Positions 27,665 through 37,555 of a stretch of DNA of 64,000 bases are shown in pieces. The notes beneath the pieces were generated by a model. The model saw only the letters and a list, made by a program, of their open reading frames with translations, had not been told where the DNA came from and made no database searches. Origin of the DNA: Candidatus Melainabacteria bacterium (lineage in GTDB: Bacteria > Cyanobacteriota > Vampirovibrionia > Obscuribacterales > Obscuribacteraceae); contig JADJWK010000001.1 in NCBI GenBank assembly GCA_016716405.1, forward strand, positions 62,001 to 126,000. Reading direction: 5' to 3'. Position numbers and translations under genes: made by a program. Position 1 is the stretch's first letter, and every line of letters begins with the position of its first letter.

Positions 27665-29119
27665 ATGGTTCTTCAAGTATTCAATACCCTCAACTCTCGA
27701 AAAGAGACTTTCACGCCCATATCCGGCAATCGCGTCCTCATGTACGCTTGCGGGCCGACAGTCTACGATCTCAGTCATCTCGGTCATGCGCGCATGACCA
27801 TAGTCTGGGACGTGGCCCAGCGTTATCTGCGCTTTTCCGGCTATGACGTCACATATGTGCGCAATATAACCGATGTCGACGACAAGATCATCGAGAAGGC
27901 TAAAGAGCTGGGCGTGACACCAGAGAAGGTGGCAAGGCAATTCACCTACACTTTCTGGCACGATATGCACAGGCTCAATAACGAGCCCCCCGACTACGAG
28001 CCACGTTGCACCGAGTTTATCGAGCCCATGATCGCTTTTATCCAGGGTCTCATCGAGGCAGGTCACGCATATGCCAGCGAGGGGGGCGAAGGAGACGTCT
28101 ATTTCGACGTTCCTTCTTTCAAAGAGTATGGTCAGCTCGGCAAGAAGACCCTGGAGGACCTGATCTCCGGAGCCCGGGAGCAGGTGCGCTCCCAGGAAGA
28201 CCTCTCGGCTCGCAAGAAGAGCCCGGTGGACTTCGCACTCTGGAAAGGAGCCGTGGAAGGCGAAGTCGGCTGGTCCAGCCCCTGGGGTAGAGGACGGCCG
28301 GGCTGGCACCTGGAATGCTCCACCATGATCAAGCATGTCCTGGGCGAGACCATCGATATTCACAGCGGCGGCGAGGACCTGGTCTTTCCTCACCACGAGA
28401 ACGAGATCGCCCAGTCCCGCTGCCTGCACGGCAAGCCCCTGGCGCGCTACTGGCTGCACAACAGCTTCGTCAATGTGAGCGCCGAGAAGATGTCCAAGTC
28501 CCTGGGCAACTTCTCCACCATCGACTCGCTCCTCGAGACTTACAGTGGCGACACTATCAGGCTTTTCATCCTCCAGACCCATTACCGGCACCCTATCGAC
28601 TTCACGGCGGAGAGCCTGGCTGCCGCTTCCAGTGCCATGGCCCGGCTGCTGAAGGCGGTCAGCCACGACAGCGCTGAAGTAAACGACACGGTTACAGGGG
28701 CCCTGAAATCGGAGACAATCGACGCGCTCTTCCCGATCAGAGACGAGGTCACAGGAAAGCTCGCCAATGACTTCCGGGAGTCCATGGACAACGACCTGAA
28801 TACAGCTCAGGCGATCTCGCATCTTTTCGGTCTCGCCGACCGCATCTCCCGGACCGAGGATGCTTCCAGGAAGGCAGGATACGCCCGGGTGCTTCGTCTT
28901 TATGGAAATGTCCTCGGTCTCACCTTCGAGGACACCAGGAAAACCCTGGACACCAGAACCAGCGAGGGTATCCTGGATCTCGTTCTGGCTATTCGCCAGA
29001 GCGCCAGGGACAACAAAGATTTCAAAACCTCCGACCTCATCCGCGACCGCCTGGTGGACCTGGGCATCAATGTCATGGACGGTGGCGGCGGCAAATCTTC
29101 CTGGGAAAAAATAGGATAA
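27665..29119 (+). CDS. cysS: Cysteinyl-tRNA synthetase
   Basis: YACGPTVYDLSHLGHARM gives the zinc cysteine and HIGH motif (HLGH), IDIHSGGEDLVFPHHENE the second zinc site and GGxDLxFPHHENE box, and AEKMSKSLGN the KMSKS loop. The C-terminal DALR-like helical domain ends with the GVxxxDxGGxxxW-type tail. 484 residues, as expected. In operon with gltX. Confidence 0.96.
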   Translation: MVLQVFNTLNSRKETFTPISGNRVLMYACGPTVYDLSHLGHARMTIVWDVAQRYLRFSGYDVTYVRNITDVDDKIIEKAKELGVTPEKVARQFTYTFWHDMHRLNNEPPDYEPRCTEFIEPMIAFIQGLIEAGHAYASEGGEGDVYFDVPSFKEYGQLGKKTLEDLISGAREQVRSQEDLSARKKSPVDFALWKGAVEGEVGWSSPWGRGRPGWHLECSTMIKHVLGETIDIHSGGEDLVFPHHENEIAQSRCLHGKPLARYWLHNSFVNVSAEKMSKSLGNFSTIDSLLETYSGDTIRLFILQTHYRHPIDFTAESLAAASSAMARLLKAVSHDSAEVNDTVTGALKSETIDALFPIRDEVTGKLANDFRESMDNDLNTAQAISHLFGLADRISRTEDASRKAGYARVLRLYGNVLGLTFEDTRKTLDTRTSEGILDLVLAIRQSARDNKDFKTSDLIRDRLVDLGINVMDGGGGKSSWEKIG

Positions 29120-29167
29120 GATTCAAGATCGGGTACATTCTCAAAGTCCCTCATGGAGGATCGAGCT

Positions 29168-30526
29168 TTGTTCCGGCGAAAAGCAAGCAATATTATCGGA
29201 CTGACCACAGCCCTGGCTATTTCTTTCTGCCTGTCCCCGGCCAGCCAGGCCGCCGGTCAGGCTGACATAACAAAAGCCATTCAGGAAGCCAAGATTTTCC
29301 CCAGCGGCACCCAACTCAAGATCAGAGTCACTAATGACAGGGTGCTGGTCTCCACTTTCAGGGACCAGCGCGCCAACGAGAAAGACTTGAAGATCGAAGC
29401 GGTGCTCATCGGCAAGGCTGTGTTCGACCTGCCTGAGAGCAATTTTTCCGGGGTCTCGGTTTTCTTCTACGACACCGCCAATCCAAGGGCCCATAAGTCG
29501 ATCAACATAACCAAAGGCGATGTGGCAGCCTTCGGCTCCGGCCAGGTCTCTCAGGACGAGCTGCTCAATTCGCTTTCCATGCGCGTGGGAGACGTCAGCG
29601 ATCCCAGGACCGCCATCGAGAACCAGCTCATGCTCAACGCCGCCAGCAAAAGACAGGCGGTGGATCTTTCCTTCCAGGGCGACGAGGTAATCGTCTCTAC
29701 GAAGATGCCCGGCAACGCCCCGGTCCGGGAGCTGAAATACGAAGCCCTGCGTATCGCCGACACCGCCATCGCCAAGCTCTCCGGCGACCCCAGTATCAAG
29801 AAGGTGAAGGTAAACTTCTTCAGCACCAGCAATCCCGGACAGTATCAGGAGCTGGTTGTCCCGAGGGCCCAGATCGAGGCATACAACAACAGTGTTCTGG
29901 CAGCTCTTGCTTCGATGCCGATCGTCAAGCGCCAGGCGAAAGTCACCGCCGAAAGCCTGGAAGTAGCCGACGGGGTGCTCAAGAAGCAACGCACCGAGCT
30001 CCTCGCCTCCATCCAGGAGCTCGAGAAGATGGGTGTGGGCGTGGCGCCTTTCATCGCTGCTTTCAGCCGTCTCGAGGATCAAGTAGGCGAAGGGGACGAA
30101 ACCACGCTCAAGAAGTCCATCGACAGCCTGGCGGAGAATATCAAGAAGCAGAAAGAGTCTTATGAAAGCGCCAAGAACGCCAAGCCTGTCAAAGACGGAG
30201 ACGAAGACACCGACGATGGTCCCAGGACCGCTCACACCGGTCCCATGAAGACTCCCAAGTCCAAGGGCAAAATGAGCCGCTGGGCTTTCGGCTTCTTCCC
30301 GCTTCCGGTAAGCAATATCCTTGCCGATCCATCAGGCTATATGAAAGACCGGAAGAAAGAATTCGAAGCCAAGAAAGGCCAGGCGGCAGACAACACCGAA
30401 GAGTATTATTTCGCCAATCTCTGGTTTTCGGCGGTGCTCAAGGAGAACAACCGGGCAGACGACGCCGGCAAGTTCGATCGTGAAGCCGCCAGAGTCTACC
30501 AGCTCCTGCAACAGAAGAAGCGCTGA
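29168..30526 (+). CDS. Secreted hypothetical protein
   Basis: Signal peptide (IIGLTTALAISFCLSPASQA) then a 420-residue mature protein with two similar alpha/beta segments: VLVSTFRDQRANEKDLKIEA with FDTANP-like strands, and VIVSTKMPGNAPVRELKYEA with FFSTSNPGQY. This looks like an internal duplication. A helical stretch (residues 250-340) is coiled-coil-like. No family known to me. GGAGGA at 29156-29161 is well spaced for the TTG at 29168; an ATG at 29153 lacks a ribosome site. Convergent with ychF. Confidence 0.75.
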   Translation: MFRRKASNIIGLTTALAISFCLSPASQAAGQADITKAIQEAKIFPSGTQLKIRVTNDRVLVSTFRDQRANEKDLKIEAVLIGKAVFDLPESNFSGVSVFFYDTANPRAHKSINITKGDVAAFGSGQVSQDELLNSLSMRVGDVSDPRTAIENQLMLNAASKRQAVDLSFQGDEVIVSTKMPGNAPVRELKYEALRIADTAIAKLSGDPSIKKVKVNFFSTSNPGQYQELVVPRAQIEAYNNSVLAALASMPIVKRQAKVTAESLEVADGVLKKQRTELLASIQELEKMGVGVAPFIAAFSRLEDQVGEGDETTLKKSIDSLAENIKKQKESYESAKNAKPVKDGDEDTDDGPRTAHTGPMKTPKSKGKMSRWAFGFFPLPVSNILADPSGYMKDRKKEFEAKKGQAADNTEEYYFANLWFSAVLKENNRADDAGKFDREAARVYQLLQQKKR

Positions 30527-30532
30527 GGCCGA

Positions 30533-31636
30533 TCAGACGGCGAATCGGAAGTTGATGCAGTCGCCGTCCTGGACCTTGTACTCTTTGCCCTCCAGACGGA
30601 CGAGGCCCTTGTCTCTGGCGGCGTTCCAGCTGCCGTGCTCCTTGAGGTGATCGTAAGCCACCACTTCCGCCCGGATGAAACCACGGGCGATATCAGTATG
30701 GATCTTGCCGGCAGCTTCCTGGGCGTCGGTGTTCTTGGCTATGGTCCAGGCTTTCACCTCGTCTTCTCCGACGGTGAAAAAAGCCATCAGATCAAGGAGC
30801 TGGTAAGTGGCCCGGATAAGCTTTTCCCGGCTCGACTCGGTGATCCCCAGGGCCTCCATGAACTCGGCTCTCTCGGCCTCATCGAGCTGAGCTATCTCCA
30901 TCTCGACCTTGCCGCAGAAAGCAATGCAAGGCATTCTGTTCTCGGAAGCCCAGGCGGCGAGGTCCGCCAGCTCTTTGTCCGGCCCGCCGATCTTGGACTC
31001 GGCGATATTCGCCACGATCATCAGAGGCTTGGCAGAAAGAAAAGTGTAGCCTCTGATCGCTTTCTTCTCGTCCTCATTGAGCTCTACGGTTCTGAGCGGC
31101 TTCTCTTCCCCGAGATGCTCGTTCAGCCTGTTGAGAATCTCCTTCTCGAATTCGAGCTGGGTCTTCTCGGCTCCCTTTTTCCTCTGGATTTCCTGATCGA
31201 GCTTGCCCAGGCGCTTCTCGACCACGGCCAGATCGGCGATGATCAATTCCACCTCGAGGGTACGGGCGTCCCGGAGCGGATCGACACTGCCTGAAGGATG
31301 CGGCACCGACGGATCGTCGAAACACCGGACTACATGGACCAGGGCTTCCACCTGACGCAAGCTCGTCAGGAGCTGCGGGCTGATCTCGTCCTTTCTTGCC
31401 TGACCCGGGCTGACCCCGGCGACATCCACCAGCTCCACTGTGGCGTAAGTGGTCTTCTTGGGCTTGTAGAGACCCGATAGCCAGTCCTGGCGCGTATCCG
31501 GCACCGAGACCACGGCGAAATTCGGGGCTGCCTCGGACTTGCCCGAATAAGCATGCACTTCCGCCGAGCCGCCGCTTACGGCATTGAGCACCGTGGTCTT
31601 GCCCACAGAGGGCAAACCGATAATTCCGACCTTCAT
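30533..31636 (-). CDS. ychF: YchF/OLA1-type GTPase/ATPase
   Basis: KVGIIGLPSVGKTTVLNAVS is the P-loop, LVDVAGVSPGQARKDEI the G3 region, and VANIAESKIG the modified G4 of the Obg-like ATPase branch. A coiled-coil insertion (about residues 140-190) follows, and the C-terminal TGS domain reads RGFIRAEVVAYDHLKEHG and ends FRFAV. 367 residues, close to YchF (363). The G3 loop differs from the usual DIAGLVKGAS, so it is a divergent member. Binds nucleotide and ribosomes; the cellular role is regulatory. Confidence 0.88.
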   Translation of the reverse strand: MKVGIIGLPSVGKTTVLNAVSGGSAEVHAYSGKSEAAPNFAVVSVPDTRQDWLSGLYKPKKTTYATVELVDVAGVSPGQARKDEISPQLLTSLRQVEALVHVVRCFDDPSVPHPSGSVDPLRDARTLEVELIIADLAVVEKRLGKLDQEIQRKKGAEKTQLEFEKEILNRLNEHLGEEKPLRTVELNEDEKKAIRGYTFLSAKPLMIVANIAESKIGGPDKELADLAAWASENRMPCIAFCGKVEMEIAQLDEAERAEFMEALGITESSREKLIRATYQLLDLMAFFTVGEDEVKAWTIAKNTDAQEAAGKIHTDIARGFIRAEVVAYDHLKEHGSWNAARDKGLVRLEGKEYKVQDGDCINFRFAV

Positions 31637-31692
31637 ACTTCTAGAATACTTCTAAAAAAAACATGGGCACCCTGAGCATCTGCCAAAAGATC

Positions 31693-31776
31693 GGAGAGGG
31701 TGGGATTCGAACCCACGTGGCTATTAACCCATCCGCTTTCGAGGCGGCGCCGTTATGACCGCTTCGGTACCTCTCC
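31693..31776 (-). tRNA. tRNA-Ser (anticodon CGA)
   Basis: Read on the minus strand, the acceptor GGAGAGG pairs with the 3' CCTCTCC. The anticodon loop CTCGAAA is closed by the stem CCGC/GCGG, giving anticodon CGA for UCG codons. A long variable arm and the T-loop GGTTCGAATCC complete it. 84 nt without CCA. It lies between ychF and the SRPBCC gene. Confidence 0.93.
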
Positions 31777-31914
31777 ACTAGGAGATGCTAATTCTAGCAA
31801 AGAAGTCCCGCCGGGCTCGGCGCCCGTTAAGGGGGGTTAAGCAGGTAGAAAAGAGCCGGGAGATCGAAAACATTCTCCCGGCACCGTATTCAATATCAAC
31901 CCCGCCTCTGCGCC

Positions 31915-32544
31915 TTAACGCTCGGCGATCCGGATCTTGTTCTCTACTTCGGCCTTCAAAGTGTCCGCCACCTGCGGCATATCGATACGGCACTGGCGCC
32001 TGATCAGGGGCTGCGGAATCAGGAAGCCGCCATCGACGCTGGTGGCATAAGTGGCAAGCGTGGTAGTGCCGTTATCGAGAGGCTCGAGCTTCCAGAAACC
32101 TTTGACATTCTTGAAAGCGCCGCTCACTCTGGTCCACTCCATGTAACGCGGAGCCTTTTCCTTGAGCCTGACAGTATAGGTGAAGGTGCCCACCGGTCCA
32201 CTGGGAGCGACGGTGTACTTGATCAGCTTGGTTGCGCCTTCGTCCTTGACGACAGTGGCTTTCTTCATCTGGGGAAAGACCCGGTGTAGATTGTCGTGAT
32301 CGGAAATCACTTCCCAGACCCGGTCCGGGCGCGCCTTCACTACCATCTTCACTACTTGATACGTCTCGCCATTGACTACCGATTCGCTCACCGGTACCGG
32401 GCTCGATGGGTTGCCCATGGAGCCCTTGGCATGAGCCGGCTCGCCGCTCGGCATCGAAAACGATGCCAGGAGAGCCAGGGACAGACAACTCAGAGACTTT
32501 TTGAACGGGTGCTTTTTCACGGATTCCTGCACTTTTTCGATCAC
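31915..32544 (-). CDS. Secreted SRPBCC/START-like lipid-binding protein
   Basis: Signal peptide (SCLSLALLASFSMPSGEPAHA) then a polyketide-cyclase/SRPBCC fold: VVKARPDRVWEVISDHDNLHRVFPQM is the typical first strand-helix pair, and GFWKLEPLDNGTTTLATYA the later strands. 209 residues. Such domains bind lipids or hydrophobic ligands; exported forms are less usual. The start is GTG 32544, preceded by AAAGGCGG. Divergent from the diacylglycerol-kinase gene. Confidence 0.8.
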   Translation of the reverse strand: MIEKVQESVKKHPFKKSLSCLSLALLASFSMPSGEPAHAKGSMGNPSSPVPVSESVVNGETYQVVKMVVKARPDRVWEVISDHDNLHRVFPQMKKATVVKDEGATKLIKYTVAPSGPVGTFTYTVRLKEKAPRYMEWTRVSGAFKNVKGFWKLEPLDNGTTTLATYATSVDGGFLIPQPLIRRQCRIDMPQVADTLKAEVENKIRIAER

Positions 32545-32764
32545 TAACTGCCGCCTTTCCAGGGACGAGAATTCTGGCGATTTACGATCTTGGTGTCAAA
32601 TACAATACTGCCGTTGAGATAATTGTCAAATTATGACCATCGATAAAATTAGCATAGAGAGCTGAAGAAACAACCAGGAAAGTTCGATCGTAATTGTCGC
32701 GGACTCCTGTTGATAACCGACCCTTTCGAGGCAGGAGAAAGATCTTACCCCCTGTTGACTACCC

Positions 32765-32782
32765 GAACAACCTAGATTGTTC
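32765..32782. promoter_or_regulatory. Inverted repeat GAACAA-N6-TTGTTC
   Basis: A perfect 6-bp palindrome 55 nt before the diacylglycerol-kinase gene, next to a TTGACT that could be its -35 box. Operator-like. The spacing does not fit the known LexA boxes (see rejected items). Confidence 0.35.
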
Positions 32783-32836
32783 TAACAACCCGATTGATAT
32801 CCGACGCATAAGCGGCAGATAACAGGCTCGAGGCAG

Positions 32837-33889
32837 ATGTCAAGAAAAGCTTTACTGATTTACAATCCGTCAGCCGGAACGGCTCTCGCCCCGGAGCTCT
32901 GGCTCGGCCGAGTAATCCATCGCCTGAACAGCTCCATCGTCGATCAGACCGTGGTGATCGCCACCACTGCGACGATGACGAGCGACTACCTGCTCGGCGA
33001 ATTGACACAGCAAACCGAGCTGCTGATTGCCGCCGGCGGCGACGGAACCGTCCGCATGGCTCTGGAAGCCGCCGCCCGCAGCGAATTCGACCCCGCCGTC
33101 GGGATCATCCCGGTGGGCACCGGCAACCAGCTGGCTCGCAACCTCGGTATCTACGACGACAACCTGATCAGCATCGATCCTCTGGAGAAGCCGATCAAAG
33201 CCCTTCTCAGGGGCGACCGCCTGCGCATGGACCTGGGCATCATGAACGGACATTATTTCGCCGTGGCAGCCGGAGCCGGACCGATGAGCGATGCCATAGT
33301 CACCCCGGAGCAGACCGACAAGATGAACTGGAAGATGCTCGCTTATGCTTCGTCCCTGGTCCAGACCCTGACAAGGGCTCCGGTCCTGTTCAATATAGTC
33401 GCCGACGGCGAGTCATTGAAAGTGGCCGCCTCCGGGCTTTTCGTCACCAATATCGCCGACTTCGGAGTGGGATCGCTTTCCGAGACCGCCAAGCTCAATG
33501 ACGGGCTCCTGGATCTGTGCATACTGGCACCGGAGGAGTTCCAGGACTATCTGGAGCAGGGCTTTGCCTTCGCCGGCGCCTTTTTCGGCGAGGAAGCCCC
33601 TTATTACATCAAAAAGGTCAGGAGCATAGATGTCAGCGTCCTGCCTGTGAGCCGGCGCCAGTCGGTGGTCGAGACCACCTGGCGGAAGATGAAGGGAGCT
33701 TTCGGCGTTCATGAGAAGCCTCCCCTGACTGTGCACGACGAGGTCACCGCCATGATCGACGGCGATGCCTGCGGAACCACCCCCATGCATATCGAGGTCG
33801 CCCCGGGCGCAGTGACGATCCTGGCCCTTCCCGGACGCCGGGCCGGCAACTCTCAGACCGACAGATCACGGGGCCCGGTAACTCGCTAG
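32837..33889 (+). CDS. Diacylglycerol/sphingosine kinase-family protein (DagK catalytic domain)
   Basis: ALLIYNPSAGTA starts the NAD-kinase-like fold, IAAGGDGTVRMALEAA is the GGDGT nucleotide loop, and GIIPVGTGNQLARNLGI the second conserved block. The C-terminal half gives the beta-sandwich. 350 residues, as in YegS/DgkB. It phosphorylates a lipid hydroxyl, probably diacylglycerol returned from envelope glycan synthesis. A phosphatidylglycerol kinase activity (YegS) is possible. Confidence 0.85.
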   Translation: MSRKALLIYNPSAGTALAPELWLGRVIHRLNSSIVDQTVVIATTATMTSDYLLGELTQQTELLIAAGGDGTVRMALEAAARSEFDPAVGIIPVGTGNQLARNLGIYDDNLISIDPLEKPIKALLRGDRLRMDLGIMNGHYFAVAAGAGPMSDAIVTPEQTDKMNWKMLAYASSLVQTLTRAPVLFNIVADGESLKVAASGLFVTNIADFGVGSLSETAKLNDGLLDLCILAPEEFQDYLEQGFAFAGAFFGEEAPYYIKKVRSIDVSVLPVSRRQSVVETTWRKMKGAFGVHEKPPLTVHDEVTAMIDGDACGTTPMHIEVAPGAVTILALPGRRAGNSQTDRSRGPVTR

Positions 33890-33917
33890 GGTGATAAGGC
33901 GCCAATAATTAATCGGG

Positions 33918-33923
33918 TATAAT
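33918..33923 (+). promoter_or_regulatory. -10 element before the first TadG-like gene
   Basis: A consensus TATAAT lies 71 nt before the ATG at 33995. No good -35 box is visible at 16-18 nt spacing. It is the only obvious promoter sign between the kinase gene and this one. Confidence 0.35.
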
Positions 33924-33994
33924 ATTAAAGCTCAAATGATACTCTTCGTTGGATTCCACATTTTTCGAAAACCAGCTCTGGCAGGAATATCGCT

Positions 33995-36074
33995 ATGAAA
34001 ATACGAACCACCCTGAGGAACAGGCGGGGAAACATGCTCATCCTGATCACGGCGGTGATTGTAGGCATCATCGTCGCCATGCTTCTGTTCGGCCTCGGCT
34101 ATATGCGCCTGATCGGCTCCAATAGCGAGCAACGCACTGCCATCGAGGCGGCAGCCCTGGCAGCAGCCCGGGATTGCAGCCGGATCGTGGTGCCCACAGC
34201 CACATGCGGCTGGGTCTCCCTTTCGGATTATGTGCCTAATGGCACCGCCACCAATGCTCCGGACGGATTTCCTCTTCCTGTGCGCAGCATCAATTCTCTG
34301 ATCGGCACCGCCCGGCTCGATCTGATCATCGCCGACAAGCTCAATCAAGACATCATGCGTAACCTGGCCCGCATCGACATGCAGGATGCCCTGCAGGCAA
34401 AGGACGAGCTGGTCACCGCCCTCAATGACGCCCTGACACCATCTGGAATGGGCCAGGACAAGGACGGAAATGTCATCAGACCTTATCAGAGCGCCCTGGC
34501 AGCCTATCAGAGCAATCAGATCCGCATGACCGGAGGCTCCACCTCCTCGGCCTATGTGGCAGGGTCCCTTCAGTTGTCTCTTGGCAGCCTCACCTCGGGC
34601 ACAGCCACAGCGATACCGATACCGCAACCCACGGCGCAGGCTCCCGTAGCAGCCAACCACAAAATCGGCAATTTCTACAAATCCTACGTCAACATCCCTT
34701 ACACGGCAGACGGAGTGACCACCGACTTTGTTTTCGGCGGCATAGGCGACTCGATCAAAATAGTCGACCACAAGAAGTGGACCACTAACGTACCGGGAAT
34801 TCCGTATCAGATTCCGACCATCATCAGAGCGGAGGCGGACCAGTCTCTGGCCTCGCCCACAGACCCATCTGACAGAAGGGTGAAAGTCGTCGCCTGCGCT
34901 CAACCCGCCACCGTCCACGACCCGCTGCCTGCTCCCGGCGCCCTGTCTGTCAGCCTCCCTGACGGGCCGGTGCCCGAGCTGACAGATCCTGGAGACCTTT
35001 ATCAAGAAGCCGAGCTTAATAATGGCGGCGCCGATCCGGCAGATCTTCTCACCGCCGACATAGGCGACTACCCCTCAGACGCAGGCTCCAAAATGGTAGA
35101 GCTCAGCTGGCCCGAGGACAGCAGCGACAGCACACATCCCACGGCTGATGTCTGGAGAGTGGCCCTGCACGACTGGATAAGGCGCGCCGGCACCAAAGCC
35201 AATATCAGCTCGGTTATCTCGATGCAGAGCACAGCCTTTCGCGTCACTGAGCCCGAACAAGATCAACTGGCTGACCTATATCACTTATCCGGGCGCCCTG
35301 ACAAATATAGGACAGATCCCGGCAGGCCTGATCCATATTTACACCTGGAATCCGGACGGAACCATCCAGTATCAGGCTCGCCCTCTGACACCGTATCCGG
35401 TGTATGTCTCGAGTCACCGCCAGATGTACTCCGAGACCATGGGCGCCATCAATGCCAGCGCCATCGGCAAGCAGTTTATACCTGTCACAATTCCCGGCGC
35501 GGCCAAGCCCAAAGACCTGGTCCTCACCAATGACTGGGACTGCTATATAAGAGACGAGGTCCGCAACCGGGGAGTGATCGGCATGCCGGTTCCGACCCCG
35601 CCAACGTCCTATAACAACTTCGGCGGCAATCATGCCGGGGAGCCCCTGGGCAAACCGGCAGTGGCGAAATTGCAGGACACACGATTCATCGCCCGCGATC
35701 TCCAGCAAGGCACCGTTCTTGCCGCCAGCCTGGGTCACAGCGGTTATGGAGCCTCCGGCGGTAAGGGGAAAGGCAAGGGCAAGGGCACAAGCGGCGTCCA
35801 GCCCGGCGCTCAGGACAAGGGCTGGCCTCCCATCGTCGCGCCCCAGGACGACTTCGCCGACGGTATGGTGCCTCCCGCGCCCGTGCTGCCGGCTCTGCCC
35901 GCCGGCGGGGCTGTCAGGCCCACATACATGACCACCGGAACGGCAGTGGACTTCAAGCTGAGAAGACAGGTGGATGTCACCGAGATTGTCACGGCCGTCG
36001 GTTTCCCTGACGACCTGGACACCAATTTCGGCAACACCGGCTATGTGGGCGAAGTTGGCCAGATTCTTCCCTGA
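33995..36074 (+). pseudogene. TadG-like surface/pilus-associated protein (copy A), frameshifted
   Basis: Starts at ATG 33995. A basic patch and RRGNMLILITAVIVGIIVAM form a TadE/TadG-type N-terminal helix, followed by EQRTAIEAAALAAARDC, the motif after the helix in TadG-like proteins. The large extracytoplasmic domain follows the intact paralogue at 60654-62741 through IRRAGTKANISSVISMQSTAF. There the frame breaks, near 35245-35255. The next frame continues as SLSPNKINWLTYITYPGAL through to 36074. One extra base (or two missing) explains it. The joined length is about 692, matching copy B (695). A GKGKGKGKG linker lies near residue 590. Convergent with an HExxH gene, 21 nt away. Confidence 0.7.
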
Positions 36075-36095
36075 TTCCCCAGAAGAGGATCTCGC

Positions 36096-36773
36096 TCAGA
36101 GCTTCCGGGAAGCGGCACCAACCTGCCTGGGTTTGCCTTCCTCGTATGTCGAGAAAGCCTTTTCCACAAGATCGCTTTCGGGAATATCGGTGTACTTGTC
36201 CAGATAGTCGTAAATCTCGGACACATCCTGGGCCTTCCTGGCCACCGCCGTCTCATAGAGACTGCTGAACTCGACTAGAGGAAGATTGACAGCCAGAGCG
36301 CAGGCCGACTTTCTGTCGGCGCCGGTACCGGAATAGACCTTGCCTACAAGAGTCCGGGCAAGCTCCTCGGCTTTCGCCTGCCCACCGGCATAGACCCGTC
36401 TGCATATCTCCACATGGCCGGCCTCGTGCTCTCTGAGCTCGTCCGAGGGGTTCTCCGGAAGAAAGACGGTGATCGGAAGAGAGAGATTCACTCGCATTCC
36501 TGTGACTTTGAGACGAACGAAACTGCCTCCCTGATCGTCGACATCTTCGATGACCGTATAGTCGATCTCGGTGGGACATTTGAACTCCCACCTGGTGAGA
36601 CCCTCCGAGGAGCTGTCGGCTTCGGGAGGTCTCTCGTTGGCTTTGAGTACCCGGTTTTCCACCGAAGGAGCCGACGCCCCGATAATGACCGAGCCTCTGT
36701 CCGTCAACATGAAGTAAATCATCACCAGTATCGCCGACGTGACTACCAGAATCAGCCATGTCTCGCTCTTCAC
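36096..36773 (-). CDS. Membrane-anchored HExxH protein (DUF922-like), copy A
   Basis: 225 residues. An N-terminal helix (TWLILVVTSAILVMIYFML) anchors it with the domain outside. Residues about 115-125 read LREHEAGHVEICRRVY: HExxH, the zinc-binding motif of metallopeptidases, in the setting seen in DUF922 proteins (secreted putative proteases). It is clearly homologous to 59981-60652, which has KHERAHALICSRVY at the same point. The GTG start overlaps the upstream stop (GTGA), so it is third in an operon with the CCA enzyme and a membrane protein. Its 3' end faces TadG-like copy A. Peptidase activity is inferred, and the third zinc ligand is not identified. Confidence 0.7.
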   Translation of the reverse strand: MKSETWLILVVTSAILVMIYFMLTDRGSVIIGASAPSVENRVLKANERPPEADSSSEGLTRWEFKCPTEIDYTVIEDVDDQGGSFVRLKVTGMRVNLSLPITVFLPENPSDELREHEAGHVEICRRVYAGGQAKAEELARTLVGKVYSGTGADRKSACALAVNLPLVEFSSLYETAVARKAQDVSEIYDYLDKYTDIPESDLVEKAFSTYEEGKPRQVGAASRKL

Positions 36774-37555
36774 TCCGCACCTCCCGCTTTACCGGATCTA
36801 TATATTAAGCCATTCAACACGCCATGACAGTGCCAGAGCACAGCAACAAGAATCAAGACGGTCCCGAGGTTCTCCAGGGTCTCCTCTACCACCACCGAGA
36901 CATTGTAAAAGTCTCTGGCGCTCAAGAAGACCAGGCCGGCCAGGGGAGCCAGTTTTGCCGCGGGCATCCCCTGAACGAACTCGATGATCAGGGCGACAAT
37001 GTAAGAAGCGAAACCGGAAGCCAGAAGCAGGGATCCTTTCTTACTCTTGCTGAAACGGTCCGAGAGGAAGCAGAGCGTCATGACTATAAAAGAGAGAAGA
37101 GGCAGTATATAGAATACCAGCCAGGGTGAATCCTCGAAAAAAGACCAGATCGAAGTACCGAGTCCCTTTGAAGCAAGGCTCTTCTCGAGGAGCTCCCCTG
37201 CGGTTTCATGAATCATCGAGATCTCGTCGGCGGAGGCAACCGCAAAGACGAAGGCGGTGACCAGCCACCAGAACCTGAATCGAAAATCGCTCTGGAACCA
37301 GCGCTCCAGAGCCCAGGCAAGCAAGCTCGACAGCGACACCGAAAACCACAACAGGGCTGCATACCATGATCCCAGAGTCGACTCGGAATCGAGGTCGAAA
37401 TAAGAAGCGATAATGTTGCCGGGATCGGCTCCGTAGCGCCAGCAGGCATGATGCATGAAAGCAAGAAAGACTGCCAGAGCGGATAGAGCGACCAGAAGAC
37501 GATCGATATATCTTCCGGCAAGAAAGAGGAAGCGCTCTCTATTGCGATCAGCCAT
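36770..37555 (-). CDS. Polytopic membrane protein of unknown function
   Basis: 261 residues from ATG 37555, which overlaps the CCA-enzyme stop by 8 nt. About six or seven helices. Helix 3 ends ASADEISMIHETAGELLE: a buried-looking D-E...H-E pattern that I have seen in other uncharacterised bacterial membrane proteins, where it suggests a metal or catalytic site. The later FVQGMPAAKLAPLAGLVFL helices have no known match. Function unknown; coupled by overlap to both neighbours. Confidence 0.7.
   Translation of the reverse strand: MADRNRERFLFLAGRYIDRLLVALSALAVFLAFMHHACWRYGADPGNIIASYFDLDSESTLGSWYAALLWFSVSLSSLLAWALERWFQSDFRFRFWWLVTAFVFAVASADEISMIHETAGELLEKSLASKGLGTSIWSFFEDSPWLVFYILPLLSFIVMTLCFLSDRFSKSKKGSLLLASGFASYIVALIIEFVQGMPAAKLAPLAGLVFLSARDFYNVSVVVEETLENLGTVLILVAVLWHCHGVLNGLIYRSGKAGGAE

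Noticed and set aside
32765..32782. LexA/SOS box
   Set aside because: The half-sites GAAC and GTTC are 10 nt apart, unlike the 4-nt Gram-positive or 7-nt alphaproteobacterial spacing.
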